Source: a bacterium | Lineage (GTDB): Bacteria > Auribacterota > UBA3054 | Assembly: GCA_017616555.1 (NCBI GenBank) | Contig: JAFZXZ010000017.1 | Span: forward strand, 1-64,000 | Length of the DNA stretch: 64,000 bases | Reading direction: 5' to 3' | Shown: one piece after another, positions 40,496-53,279 of the stretch | How positions within the stretch are numbered: the stretch's first letter is position 1 | How the letters are laid out: every line of letters begins with the position of its first letter | Position numbers and translations under genes: made by a program | Notes under the pieces: model-generated | What the model saw: the letters and a program-made list of their open reading frames with translations, nothing else | What the model was told of the DNA's origin: nothing | The model's database searches: none

Positions 40496-42277
40496 ATGAA
40501 AAACACGATGAAAATAAAAGTCTTTTTCCTAACCATTATGCTGGCAATAGGCGCGCTGGCCGAAGTCAAAGTCTCGGCCACGTGCAGCCGCAAAGCCATC
40601 AGCATGGATGAATCGCTGCGCTACACCGTAACGGTGGAGAACGCCAAGAACGCCTCTCCCCCGCAATTGGGCGAGATGGACGGCTTTCGCGTGATCATGG
40701 GGCCCAGCCAGAGCAGCAACATCTCCATAGTGAACGGAGTGCAGTCTTCCTCCCAGGAATTCAGCTACGAACTGCAGGCAGTTAAGACAGGCAAACTGAC
40801 GATCGGAGAAGCGAAGATCAAAGCCGACGGCAAGACTTACAATCTGCCGAAGATAACGATCGATGTTTCAGAAGCGAGGAAAAGCTCCGCCAACTCCCCC
40901 GCCACCACGGAAACGGGCGGCGAACTCTTCCTGGAACTGGACGCCAGCACCACTAATACTTTCGTAGGCGAACAGATCTTCCTGACGATCACGCTCTACT
41001 ATAAAGACCTCAATCTCTCCGGCGCCAACCAGCCGGAACTGCAATTCGCGGGCTTCAACGCCCAGGACATCGGCAATTACCAGCAGGACCGCCAGCGCTA
41101 CCGCGGCCAGATCTACAACTACCTGCGCTTCCAGAAACTCATAATCCCCCTGAAAGCCGGCAAACTCTCGCTCGGGCCCGCCAACATGCGGGTGTCTGTG
41201 AACGTTCCCGTATCCAGAAGAAGCCGCTCAAGGGATCCCTTTGACGATCCTTTCAGCTTTTTCCAGAACTACCGCACCGTTGAGAAGAACGTCGTTTCCG
41301 AACCGCTTGTTTTCAACGTTAAAAATCTGCCGACTCAGAACAAGCCGAAAGATTTCAAAGGCGCCGTCGGGCGTTTCGCCCTGGACGCCGACGTCACGCC
41401 CAAGAAAGTCAAGGAAGGCGAACCTGTCACGCTTAAATTAACTTTGACAGGCATCGGCAACATCGACCAGGCCATGGTCGATCTTTCCAGCACCAACGTT
41501 ACTGGCTTCACGGTTTACGATCCTGTAGTGGACAAGAAGACGAGCGTTTCGGACGGTGTGCTGAAGGGCATCAAAAATTACAGCCAAATGTGGGTGCCCT
41601 TGAGCGCTGACATAAAAGAACTGCCCGCCGTCTCCTTCTCATATTTCGACACCGCCAAAAACGATTACCAGACTCTTACCGCCGGGCCATTCCCCTTAAC
41701 TGTGGAAAAATCCGCCCAGAGCCAGAAGGTGACGGTCTCTGAAGCAATTCCCGTGCAGAGAGGCGGCTCCCCCACCATCAAGATCTTAAACCAGGATATC
41801 TTCGGCATCAAACTGGAACGCGGTGAAGACGCCTTGTCCTCCATACGCGACAAGCGCCTGCTCGTCATAGCCGCCATGCTTCCGCCGGTCATATTCCTAC
41901 TCTGCGCCCTTATCGCCTACAAGCGCAGTAAAGAGGAAGACCCGAGCTTCAAGAGAAAAAGCCAGGCCTACTCGATTGCCGAGCAGAACTTGAAGAAAGC
42001 GAAAAAACTCAAAGGCAAGCCGGAAGCTATCAAGGAATTCTGCGGCTATCTCTCGGCCGCCCTCAACGACTACGTCGCCGACACCCTGGATCTCCCCAAG
42101 GGCTCCATCAGCGCCGACACCATAGAGGACGCCAAACTGAAAAAAGACTGGCAGGATCTCATGACAAGGATAGAAATGGCGCGCTTCGCCGGCAACTACG
42201 GACCCAAGTGCGATAACGACCAATTGCTTAGTGACACCTCCATCCTCTTGAAAGAATTAAGGAGGACTTTGAAATGA
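40496..42277 (+). CDS. batD: BatD-like oxygen-tolerance family protein
   Basis: A 593-residue protein with an N-terminal signal sequence (about 1-22), several beta-sandwich repeats ('SRKAISMDESLRYTVTVENAKNASPP', 'FVGEQIFLTITLYYKDL', 'VKEGEPVTLKLTLTGIGNIDQ'), a membrane helix near residue 465 ('LLVIAAMLPPVIFLLCALIAY') and a cytoplasmic helical domain like those of the two smaller BatD-like proteins in this operon. This is the standard BatD layout. The large part would be periplasmic. Its stop overlaps the next gene by four bases. Confidence 0.9.
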   Translation: MKNTMKIKVFFLTIMLAIGALAEVKVSATCSRKAISMDESLRYTVTVENAKNASPPQLGEMDGFRVIMGPSQSSNISIVNGVQSSSQEFSYELQAVKTGKLTIGEAKIKADGKTYNLPKITIDVSEARKSSANSPATTETGGELFLELDASTTNTFVGEQIFLTITLYYKDLNLSGANQPELQFAGFNAQDIGNYQQDRQRYRGQIYNYLRFQKLIIPLKAGKLSLGPANMRVSVNVPVSRRSRSRDPFDDPFSFFQNYRTVEKNVVSEPLVFNVKNLPTQNKPKDFKGAVGRFALDADVTPKKVKEGEPVTLKLTLTGIGNIDQAMVDLSSTNVTGFTVYDPVVDKKTSVSDGVLKGIKNYSQMWVPLSADIKELPAVSFSYFDTAKNDYQTLTAGPFPLTVEKSAQSQKVTVSEAIPVQRGGSPTIKILNQDIFGIKLERGEDALSSIRDKRLLVIAAMLPPVIFLLCALIAYKRSKEEDPSFKRKSQAYSIAEQNLKKAKKLKGKPEAIKEFCGYLSAALNDYVADTLDLPKGSISADTIEDAKLKKDWQDLMTRIEMARFAGNYGPKCDNDQLLSDTSILLKELRRTLK

Positions 42278-43041
42278 AAAAGATCCTGACATTGCTTTTC
42301 ATCGTAGCTTTTGCAGTCGCGGCTAAAGCGAGTTCGTTTGAAGCCGCGAAGTATTTCGCCCAGGGCAATTCCGCTTACACGAACCAGAATTACCAGGAAG
42401 CGATCGCTTGCTACACGCGCTCCGCAAAAGAAGGCCTCTCCTCCCCCGCTTTGAGCTACAATCTCGCCAACGCTTATTATAAGTCCGGCGACCTTGGCAA
42501 CGCCATCGCCTGCTACAGAAGAGCCGAGCTTTTCGCCCCCAGGGACGCCGACACTTCCGCCAATCTTTCCCGCGCTTTGAGCCAGACCGAGGACAACATC
42601 GCGAGGAAGGAAGTCCCCTCCGCCATAAGGTCCTTCTTCTTCCTCTACTTCTACCTCGGGATCATGGAGCAGCTGACGGTCGCCATTGTTTCCTGGATCA
42701 TAGGCTGGTTTGCGCTTTCCGTTTTCATCGTTTCAAGAAAGCCCGGCCTCAGGAGCGCCATGAAAAAATTCGCGATCTTCTTCTTCATCGTCGCAGCGCT
42801 CTTTTCGGCCTCCTTTCTCCACAAATACTACGACGCTTCGCACCAGGGCGTGATAGTTGCGGAGGAAGCAAGGATCCACGCCGGACCCGACGCCTCTTAC
42901 ACCGAGATCTTCGTTTTGAAGAACGGTTCGGAAGTGAAGGTGACAGGCTTTGAAGGCAATTGGGTGAAGATCCTGGTCAGCCAGGAGGAAGGAAGCCAGG
43001 CCGGCTGGCTGGAAAGCAGCCAGATAAAAACGATCCTCTGA
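42274..43041 (+). CDS. batE: BatE-like TPR and SH3-domain membrane protein
   Basis: A 255-residue protein: signal peptide ('MKKILTLLFIVAFAVAAKA'), two or three TPRs (about 20-100: 'GNSAYTNQNYQEAIACYTRSAKEG', 'LANAYYKSGDLGNAIACYRRAEL'), two membrane helices (about 125-185) and a C-terminal bacterial SH3 domain ('EEARIHAGPDASYTEIFVLKNG'). This corresponds to BatE. It is the last gene of the operon, translationally coupled to batD, and is followed by a strong terminator. Confidence 0.88.
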   Translation: MKKILTLLFIVAFAVAAKASSFEAAKYFAQGNSAYTNQNYQEAIACYTRSAKEGLSSPALSYNLANAYYKSGDLGNAIACYRRAELFAPRDADTSANLSRALSQTEDNIARKEVPSAIRSFFFLYFYLGIMEQLTVAIVSWIIGWFALSVFIVSRKPGLRSAMKKFAIFFFIVAALFSASFLHKYYDASHQGVIVAEEARIHAGPDASYTEIFVLKNGSEVKVTGFEGNWVKILVSQEEGSQAGWLESSQIKTIL

Positions 43042-43045
43042 TAAA

Positions 43046-43079
43046 GAAAAAACGCGCGCCTTGCGGCGCGCGTTTTTTT
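43046..43079. terminator. Bidirectional terminator between the Bat operon and metY
   Basis: A 10-bp stem AACGCGCGCC/GGCGCGCGTT with a TTGC loop is flanked by A7 and T7. Confidence 0.88.
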
Positions 43080-43100
43080 GTTTTCGCGTTTCAGGCTTTC

Positions 43101-44459
43101 TTATTTGTTTTCGAAAGCCTGCTTGAGGTCGGCGATGATATCGTTCACGTCCTCAAGACCGACGGACAATCTGATAAGCCCGACAGGGATGCCGGCGGCT
43201 TCGAGCTGCTCGTCCGTCAGCTGACGGTGCGTATGGCTCGCAGGATGCAGCACGATCGTCCTGTTTTCAGCCACGTGCGTTTCCACACCGATGAACCTGA
43301 AGCGGTCGATGAACTCGGAGGCTTCCTTGCGGCCGCCCTTCACGCGGAAAGCGATGACGCCGCTGCAACCGTTGGGCAGATACTTCTTGGCGAGCTCGTA
43401 GTCCGGGCTGCTCTTAAGGCCGGGATAGTTGATCCATTCGACTTCCGGTCTGGATTCCAGGAATTCCGCGACTTTCTGGGCGTTCTCGGAGTGCCTGGGC
43501 ATACGAAGATGCAGCGTCTCAAGACCGTGGTTGAGCAAGAAGGCGTTCATGGGACCCTGCTGGGCGCCGATGTCTCTCATGAGCTGGGCCACCAGTTTTA
43601 TAGTATAGGCCAGTTTGCCGAAAGCCTTGGTATAAGTGAGGCCGTGATAGCTCTCGTCCGGAGTGGTGAGACCGGGGAACTTGTCAGCGTGCTTGTCCCA
43701 GTCGAAGTTGCCGCTATCGATGACAATGCCGCCGGTCGCGCAGGCATGGCCGTCAAGATACTTCGTGGTAGAGTGGATGACGATGTCGCAGCCGAACTCG
43801 ATAGGACGGCAGTTGATGGGCGTCGGGAAGGTGTTGTCAACGATCAAAGGCACGCCGTGCTTGTGGGCGATGCGAGCGAATTTCTCGATATCCAGGACTT
43901 TCACGTTGGGGTTCGTCAAAGTTTCGCCGAAGACCGCCTTGGTGTTGGGACGGAAATATTTGTCCAATTCTTCTTCGGGCAGGTCCTGATCCACCAGTTC
44001 CACTTCGATGCCGAGTTTTTTCATGGTGACCACGAAAAGGTTCAGCGTTCCGCCGTAGATGGAAGCGGAGCTGATGACATGGTCGCCCGCGGAGGCGATG
44101 TTGAAGATGGAGAAGAAACTGGCCGCCTGGCCGGAAGCGGTCAGAACGCCGGCGATGCCGCCTTCCAGGTCGGCGATCTTGTTGGCGACCACGTCGTCGG
44201 TCGGATTCTGCAGTCTGGTGTAAAAGTAACCGGAGGCTTCCAGATCGAAAAGCTTACCCATCTCTTCGCTGGTGGCGTAGCGCCAGGTCGTGCTCTGGAA
44301 AATGGGCAGAGCCCTGGGGCCGCCGTTGGCCGGCTGCCAGCCGCCCTGGGTGCAGATGGTGGCGAGGCTGTATTCCTTGTTGCTGAGTTTCTTGTAACCG
44401 CCGCCGATGCAGGGGATGTCGAACTTGGGGTTCAGAAGGGGGTTTTCATTGTCGTTCAT
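43101..44459 (-). CDS. metY: O-acetylhomoserine aminocarboxypropyltransferase (sulfhydrylase)
   Basis: A 452-residue PLP enzyme of the Cys/Met metabolism family. It would convert O-acetylhomoserine and sulphide into homocysteine. The PLP lysine is in 'IHSTTKYLDGHA', with 'SASIYGGTLNLF' and 'NPTDDVVANKIADLEGG' as cofactor and substrate motifs and 'RLSVGLEDVNDIIADL' at the C-terminus. The length and the N-terminal 'LATICTQGGWQPANGGPRALPIFQSTTW' phrase favour MetY over cystathionine synthases. The gene is a single transcription unit; AGAGG lies before the ATG and a shared terminator after it. Confidence 0.93.
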   Translation of the reverse strand: MNDNENPLLNPKFDIPCIGGGYKKLSNKEYSLATICTQGGWQPANGGPRALPIFQSTTWRYATSEEMGKLFDLEASGYFYTRLQNPTDDVVANKIADLEGGIAGVLTASGQAASFFSIFNIASAGDHVISSASIYGGTLNLFVVTMKKLGIEVELVDQDLPEEELDKYFRPNTKAVFGETLTNPNVKVLDIEKFARIAHKHGVPLIVDNTFPTPINCRPIEFGCDIVIHSTTKYLDGHACATGGIVIDSGNFDWDKHADKFPGLTTPDESYHGLTYTKAFGKLAYTIKLVAQLMRDIGAQQGPMNAFLLNHGLETLHLRMPRHSENAQKVAEFLESRPEVEWINYPGLKSSPDYELAKKYLPNGCSGVIAFRVKGGRKEASEFIDRFRFIGVETHVAENRTIVLHPASHTHRQLTDEQLEAAGIPVGLIRLSVGLEDVNDIIADLKQAFENK

Positions 44460-44506
44460 GGTGGACCTCTTAAGTTAAAGGTTATATTGTATATATATTA
44501 GGCAAA

Positions 44507-44560
44507 TAAAAAGCCGCACAAGATTGTCCTGCTTGCGCGGGCAAAACTTGTGCGGCTTAA
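44507..44560 (-). terminator. Terminator of rpsT
   Basis: A 12-bp inverted repeat (AAGCCGCACAAG/CTTGTGCGGCTT) encloses a smaller hairpin (CCTGC/GCGGG). On the minus strand a U-rich tail follows, about 20 bases after the rpsT stop. Confidence 0.75.
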
Positions 44561-44580
44561 ATGGTGCTTATATGAGGCAA

Positions 44581-44841
44581 TCAGGCTTTCTCGGCCTGGA
44601 TCTTGTTGGCGCGTTTCGTTAAGCGGGAAATACGACGGCTGGCGGCCTTGCGATGAATGACGCCCAGCTGAGCGGCTTTCGCAACCGTGGAGACGGCGCT
44701 GCGCAGATCTTTCTCGAGATCTTTGCTCTCGGGAGAGACTTTCTTGGACATGGTCTTCACGCGGGACTTGACCTGCGTGTTGCGTTCCTGACGTACGGCA
44801 GCCTGTTTGAGGCTTTTGACGCGATGCTGATGTGAAGGCAT
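44581..44841 (-). CDS. rpsT: 30S ribosomal protein S20
   Basis: An 86-residue basic protein with the S20 pattern: 'MPSHQHRVKSLKQAAVRQERNTQVKSRVK' type N-terminus, 'KDLRSAVSTVAKAAQLGVIHRKAASRRISRLTKR' in the C-terminal helices. It binds 16S rRNA in the small subunit. It stands alone with its own promoter and terminator. The ATG has little Shine-Dalgarno signal. Confidence 0.96.
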   Translation of the reverse strand: MPSHQHRVKSLKQAAVRQERNTQVKSRVKTMSKKVSPESKDLEKDLRSAVSTVAKAAQLGVIHRKAASRRISRLTKRANKIQAEKA

Positions 44842-44896
44842 AAATGAACTTGGTTTTAAATTAGATTGATTCGGTTAATTTCAAAATGTGCCGACT

Positions 44897-44925
44897 ATGT
44901 TATCACAACAGTTGGCAAAAATCAA
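44897..44925 (-). promoter_or_regulatory. Promoter of rpsT
   Basis: On the minus strand TTGATT and TAACAT are 17 bp apart, with TG one base before the -10 box. Confidence 0.6.
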
Positions 44926-44942
44926 GGGTGCTTAACTTAGCC

Positions 44943-46292
44943 TTAGAAGAGGCCCTGCTCCAGCATGGCGGTCGCGACTTTCTTGAAACCGGCGATGTTG
45001 GCGCCGGCCACGAGGTCGTAACCCAAGCCGTACTCTTTGGCAGCCTCGGCGGAAGCGTCATGGATGTTCTTCATCATGACGGCAAGCTTGGCGTCCACTT
45101 CCTCGGCGGTCCAATTCAGGCGCTCGCTGTTCTGGGACATTTCCAGGGCGGAGACACCCACGCCGCCGGCATTGGCGGCCTTGGAGGGAGCGACGATGAC
45201 GCCCTTCTCGCCTCTCAAATAATTGAGGGCTTCGTTGGTCGTCGGCATGTTGGAGACTTCAATGTAGTACTTCGTGCCGTTGGCGACGATCTGCTTGGCT
45301 TCTTTGACATCGACTTCGTTCTGGGTGGCGGCGGGCATGACGATGTCGCCCTTGACGCCCCAGGGTTTCTCGCCCGGGAAATATTTGGCGCCGAATTTGT
45401 CGGCGTATTTCTTTATGTTCTTGTCGTTGGCGGCGCGCATCTGAAGCAGATAGTCGATCTTCTCGGGAGTGTTGACGCCCGCTTCATCGAGGATGTAGCC
45501 GGCGCTGCCGGAAATGGTGATGACCTTGGCGCCGAGTTCGGCGGCCTTCTTGCAGATGCCCCAGGTCACGTTGCCGTAACCGGAACAGACGATGGTCTTG
45601 CCCTTGATGGAGTCGTTCTCGTGCTTCAAAACTTCGTTGAGGTAGTAGATGGCGCCGTAGCCGGTCGCTTCCGGACGAATGAGGGAGCCGCCGTAAGTTA
45701 AGCCCTTGCCCGTCAGGACGCCGTTCTCAAAGACGCCTTTCAGCCTGCGGTACTGGCCGTAGAGGAAACCGATCTCGCGGCCGCCTACGCCGATATCGCC
45801 GGCCGGAACGTCAACGTCCGGACCGATGTAGCGGTAAAGGGCCGTCATGAAACTCTGGCAGAAACGCATGACTTCCGCGTCGGATCTTCCCTTGGGATCG
45901 AAGTCGGAGCCGCCCTTGGCGCCGCCTATTGGCTGGCCGGTCAGAGCGTTCTTGAAAGTCTGTTCAAAGCCAAGGAAACGGATGATGCCGGGGTAAACGG
46001 AAGGATGGAAGCGCAAGCCGCCCTTGTAGGGGCCGATGGCGCCGTTGAACTGGCAGCGGTAGCCGGTGTTGGTGTGGACTTTGCCGTTGTCGTCCGTCCA
46101 GACGACGCGGAAAGTGAACATCCTTTCGGGTTCCACCATCCTGCCCAGGATGTCAGCCTGCTCGTAAGCGGGGTTAGAGGCGATGACGGGGTCAATGGAA
46201 GTTAAGACTTCCTCCACGGTCTGGCAGAATTCCGGCTGATGCGGATATTTCGCCTTGACTTTTTCGATGACGCTTTGAACGTAGGCGTTCAT
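44943..46292 (-). CDS. gdhA: NADP-specific glutamate dehydrogenase
   Basis: A 449-residue enzyme of the hexameric glutamate dehydrogenase family, which forms glutamate from 2-oxoglutarate and ammonium. Motifs include 'YKGGLRFHPSV', 'PIGGAKGGSDFDPKGRS' with the catalytic lysine region, 'VDVPAGDIGVGGREIGFLYGQYR' and the nucleotide-binding 'VCSGYGNVTWGICKKA'. The length of about 450 residues and the N-terminus fit the bacterial NADP type. AAGGAG lies eight bases before the ATG, and a TTGAAA-17-TATCAT promoter lies upstream. It is transcribed alone. Confidence 0.95.
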   Translation of the reverse strand: MNAYVQSVIEKVKAKYPHQPEFCQTVEEVLTSIDPVIASNPAYEQADILGRMVEPERMFTFRVVWTDDNGKVHTNTGYRCQFNGAIGPYKGGLRFHPSVYPGIIRFLGFEQTFKNALTGQPIGGAKGGSDFDPKGRSDAEVMRFCQSFMTALYRYIGPDVDVPAGDIGVGGREIGFLYGQYRRLKGVFENGVLTGKGLTYGGSLIRPEATGYGAIYYLNEVLKHENDSIKGKTIVCSGYGNVTWGICKKAAELGAKVITISGSAGYILDEAGVNTPEKIDYLLQMRAANDKNIKKYADKFGAKYFPGEKPWGVKGDIVMPAATQNEVDVKEAKQIVANGTKYYIEVSNMPTTNEALNYLRGEKGVIVAPSKAANAGGVGVSALEMSQNSERLNWTAEEVDAKLAVMMKNIHDASAEAAKEYGLGYDLVAGANIAGFKKVATAMLEQGLF

Positions 46293-46354
46293 TTGTATGT
46301 CTCCTTGGATCGTTGTATTTTTTAGATTTTTATTTTCAAAACATCCGGTTAGTT

Positions 46355-46383
46355 ATGATACCAAATAGGAAATCACGTTTCAA
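46355..46383 (-). promoter_or_regulatory. Promoter of gdhA
   Basis: On the minus strand TTGAAA and TATCAT are 17 bp apart, with TG one base before the -10 box (extended -10). The leader is about 55 bp. Confidence 0.6.
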
Positions 46384-46417
46384 TAGGATAATAAAAATCC
46401 CCTTTCCCCTTCAGCCG

Positions 46418-46447
46418 TTGGCAAAGCGCAGGCGATAATAGTATAAT
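46418..46447 (+). promoter_or_regulatory. Promoter of the pseudokinase-ligA operon
   Basis: TTGGCA (46418-46423) and a perfect TATAAT (46442-46447) are 18 bp apart. The start codon is about 28 bp downstream. Confidence 0.65.
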
Positions 46448-46475
46448 GAACTAATTATCAAAAGTATTCGAGACT

Positions 46476-50503
<4,028 letters not shown>

Positions 50504-50525
50504 CAATAAATAAAAATTAAAAACC

Positions 50526-51920
50526 ATGCCTTACACCTGCGATGTTTTCGTAATGGGCGCCGGACCCGGCGGGTACCCGGCCGCCATCAGAGCCGCCCAG
50601 CGCGGACTTAATGTAATGATAGCCGAAAGGACCGCCGTGGGCGGGACCTGCCTCAACTGGGGCTGCATTCCCACCAAGGCCCTGGTCGCCTCCGCTGAAG
50701 CTTTTCACACCGTCAAGAACGCCGCCGCCTTCGGCGTCTCAAATCCTGAAGGCGCGACCATAGATTACGCCAAAGCCATTGAAAGAAAGGACGGCGTGGT
50801 CAAGAAACTGACGGGCGGCATCGCCCAGCTATTGAAGGCCCACGGCGTCACGACCATCATGGGCAAGGCGCGCTTCGTCGATTCAAGCCACGCGGAAGTC
50901 GAGACCGAAAACGGCGTCGAAACGGTGGAATTCAAAAACTGCATCATCGCGACCGGCAGCGAATCCGCGCGTCCCCGCTTCATTCCCTTCGACGACGAAA
51001 GAATAGTGGAGAGCAAGACCTTCCTCGCGCAAACCACCCTCCCCTCCTCCGTCATAATAATCGGCGGCGGCGTGGTGGGCTGCGAATTTGCCGGCATCTT
51101 AGCGGAATGCGGAACGAAAGTCACGATCGTGGAAATGCTCGACCGTCTCTTGCCCCTTGAAGATCCCGAGATCTCCAAGCACATTCTGAGAGCCTTCAAG
51201 AAGCGCGGCATAAATGTCATGCTGGGCGTCGGCATCTCCGACATTTCGCTAACCGAGACCGGCGTCACCGGCAAGGTCGGCGAAACGACCATCGAAGCGG
51301 AAAAAATGCTGGTGGCCATTGGCAGAAGCATGAACACTGCGGACATCGGCCTCGACAGGATCGGCATTGAAACGGAACGCGGCTTCATCGCGGTAAACGA
51401 CAAGATGCAAACTAAAGTTCCCCATATTTACGCCATCGGCGACATCACCGGCAAGATCCTTCTGGCCCACGTAGCGACCGCCCAAGGCATCGTGGCTGCG
51501 GAAAACTGCGCCGGCGCTAATGAAACCATGGATTACCGCGTGGTGCCCTCTTGCATCTTCACCGTGCCGGAAATAGCTTCCGTCGGCCTCTCCGAACCGA
51601 AGGCCGTTGAAGCCGGACACGAAGTCACGATTGCGCAGTTCCCCATCGGCGCCTTGGGCAAAGCGCTTGCCATGGGCGAAATCGAAGGCTTCTTTAGGCT
51701 CATCTCGGACGCCAAGACCGACGAGCTCTTGGGCGCCCAAATCATGGGCGCGCACGCCTCCGACATCATTGCGGAACTGGCGCTCGCCATCTCGCAAAAA
51801 ATGACCGCCAAACAATTAGGCGACGTCATCCACGCCCATCCCAGTCTTGCTGAGGGCGTCATGGAAGCGGCCCACGCCATCCACAAGCTCTGCGTGCACC
51901 AGGCTCCCCCGAGAAAGTAA
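50526..51920 (+). CDS. lpdA: Dihydrolipoyl dehydrogenase
   Basis: A 464-residue flavoprotein disulphide reductase that reoxidises dihydrolipoyl groups with NAD. The FAD-binding 'GAGPGGYPAAIRAAQRG', the redox-active disulphide 'GGTCLNWGCIPTKAL', the NAD-binding 'IIGGGVVGCEFAGI', the second FAD motif 'PHIYAIGDITG' and the C-terminal His-Glu pair 'HAHPSLAEGVMEAAH' are all present. The gene follows ligA by 22 bp; no other subunit of a 2-oxoacid dehydrogenase or glycine cleavage complex is nearby. A strong bidirectional terminator follows. Confidence 0.94.
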   Translation: MPYTCDVFVMGAGPGGYPAAIRAAQRGLNVMIAERTAVGGTCLNWGCIPTKALVASAEAFHTVKNAAAFGVSNPEGATIDYAKAIERKDGVVKKLTGGIAQLLKAHGVTTIMGKARFVDSSHAEVETENGVETVEFKNCIIATGSESARPRFIPFDDERIVESKTFLAQTTLPSSVIIIGGGVVGCEFAGILAECGTKVTIVEMLDRLLPLEDPEISKHILRAFKKRGINVMLGVGISDISLTETGVTGKVGETTIEAEKMLVAIGRSMNTADIGLDRIGIETERGFIAVNDKMQTKVPHIYAIGDITGKILLAHVATAQGIVAAENCAGANETMDYRVVPSCIFTVPEIASVGLSEPKAVEAGHEVTIAQFPIGALGKALAMGEIEGFFRLISDAKTDELLGAQIMGAHASDIIAELALAISQKMTAKQLGDVIHAHPSLAEGVMEAAHAIHKLCVHQAPPRK

Positions 51921-51931
51921 AAGTCAAAGAC

Positions 51932-51966
51932 AAAAAAAGCCCGCGAAAGATCGCGGGCTTTTTTTT
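51932..51966. terminator. Bidirectional terminator after lpdA
   Basis: Stem AGCCCGCGA/TCGCGGGCT with loop AAGA lies between A7 and T8, serving both lpdA and the convergent minus-strand gene. Confidence 0.88.
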
Positions 51967-51977
51967 GCACTTAAGCT

Positions 51978-52943
51978 TTATTCGTTTTTAGTGAACCTGA
52001 AATAGCAGCCTATGTTGTATTGAGACTTCAAGGTCAGCTTGAACTTGTGGTTCTTCTTGTTGAGGGAGAACTTAAGAGCAACCTTGGCTCCCTCCACGAT
52101 CGACGTATTGTCGCAGCAATACTGGTTGCCCTTGTCGATCAAATTAAAGCTCTGACCGCCGTACATATCGGGATGCGAGATCCAGCCGTGATAGAAAGAC
52201 ACGGTGCTGTTGTTGAAGGGATCCTTGTCCTGGTTGTAAATATTGCTATTCTTGCCGGAGAAAGTGTTCTGAACAAGTAAATTCTCGACAAACGGGGAGC
52301 CCTCGGAAAATGTTCCCAGGTTGAAATATTTGTTGGCGTAAGTTGGGCCTATCTTGAAAGTCAGCGTGGTTTTTTTGCGCTTGAAATTCAAACTTACGTC
52401 ATTGGCTTTAAAATAGGCGTCGGAGCCTTTGGGGATCAGGCAGAAATAGTCGGAAAATATGCTGCCTTTGCAGCTGATGAAAAATCTGTGCTGACCATCA
52501 GCGTCGATCCTTCCCAGCGTCTCGTCCGTCACTACCCCCGACATCTTCAGGGTGCTATCCGATCCCGACTGATCTATCTTGCAACCCTTGTTCCCTCCTT
52601 TGACTTTGAAGACCATGCCGGTGCCGGCGGCTGGGAAAGCAAAGGGTCCGCCGCCTTCGTAGGGAGCGTAGCCGCCGGAGGTCCTGCTGTTGAAAATGTA
52701 GTATTCGCCCGGTTTCAGTTTTTTGCTCCAGCCGCGGCCGCTGATGTCAGATTCTATTGTGGCAAGGATCTTGGTGTGGCTGTAATCCTCGCTGATGGAA
52801 AACTGGTAGCCCGGGACTGGCAATCCGCTCTCCTCGTCCTGCACTTCTATCAAAAGTTTTCCATTGTAATTGATCATGGCGTCGGCGCAAAGAGATCCGA
52901 AGGCAGCCAAAAGCCCTAAAAGGAAAAACGTTCTCATCATCAT
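51978..52943 (-). CDS. Secreted protein of unknown function
   Basis: A 321-residue exported protein with a signal peptide ('MRTFFLLGLLAAFGSLCADA'). The mature part begins with a beta-rich region that looks like a SpaA/Cna-B-type or carboxypeptidase-regulatory-like fold ('LLIEVQDEESGLPVPGYQFSISED', 'GRGWSKKLKPGEYYIFN'). The rest ('FFISCKGSIFSDYFCLIPKG', 'NLGTFSEGSPFVENLLVQN') is not recognised. Codons 1-3 are three Met codons, so the exact start is uncertain. It stands alone with an extended -10 promoter and a shared terminator. Confidence 0.75.
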   Translation of the reverse strand: MMMRTFFLLGLLAAFGSLCADAMINYNGKLLIEVQDEESGLPVPGYQFSISEDYSHTKILATIESDISGRGWSKKLKPGEYYIFNSRTSGGYAPYEGGGPFAFPAAGTGMVFKVKGGNKGCKIDQSGSDSTLKMSGVVTDETLGRIDADGQHRFFISCKGSIFSDYFCLIPKGSDAYFKANDVSLNFKRKKTTLTFKIGPTYANKYFNLGTFSEGSPFVENLLVQNTFSGKNSNIYNQDKDPFNNSTVSFYHGWISHPDMYGGQSFNLIDKGNQYCCDNTSIVEGAKVALKFSLNKKNHKFKLTLKSQYNIGCYFRFTKNE

Positions 52944-52969
52944 TCCGTTCAGTTGGTTATCTTGCCTTT

Positions 52970-52978
52970 ATTATAACA
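52970..52978 (-). promoter_or_regulatory. Extended -10 promoter of the 321-residue secreted protein gene
   Basis: TGTTATAAT on the minus strand lies about 27 bp before the start. No -35 match is visible. Confidence 0.5.
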
Positions 52979-53017
52979 TATCGACCTATCGTCGCGGAGA
53001 GCGGCATACGCCAAAGG

Positions 53018-53217
53018 GAGCATATATCCCCCGCTCACGGACTACGCGCGCTTGGCCTTGATTTGCGTCCTCCGTGAGTTCGCTTGGGGGTACATGCTGC
53101 GTTCGCACTTGAGTCTTGTCAGTATCCTCCGTGAGTTCGCAGGCGATAGAATCATGTGCCCGTAAGCAAACTTAGCGAAGCCTGTTTGCCAAGGGCATAT
53201 GATTTATCGCCTGCGAA
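53018..53217. repeat. Palindromic repeat element in a 336-bp intergenic region
   Basis: Two long imperfect hairpin units lie side by side. In the first, AGCATATATCCCCC and GCTCACGGA (53019-53041) pair with 53071-53097. In the second, a 26-base arm (53136-53161) pairs with 53193-53217 with few mismatches, around an inner GCAAAC/GTTTGC stem. A 16-bp direct repeat, TCCTCCGTGAGTTCGC, occurs at 53068 and 53125. No ORF and no T-tract are present, so it is not a terminator or a gene. It resembles a REP/BIME-type or MITE-like element. The rest of the gap (52944-53279) holds only promoters. Confidence 0.65.
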
Positions 53218-53231
53218 ATAGTGGGCGGTTA

Positions 53232-53240
53232 TGATATAAT
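53232..53240 (+). promoter_or_regulatory. Extended -10 promoter of dapL
   Basis: TGATATAAT lies 39 bp before the dapL ATG and just after the right arm of the palindromic element; AAGGAA serves as ribosome binding site. Confidence 0.5.
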
Positions 53241-53279
53241 GACAAATAGTTTAATCTGCAATAGAACTTAAGGAACACT

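Noticed and set aside
52944-53279. Small gene or riboswitch in the largest intergenic gap
   Set aside because: No ORF with a ribosome binding site is visible, and no known riboswitch core was recognised; the content is explained by palindromic repeats and two promoters.
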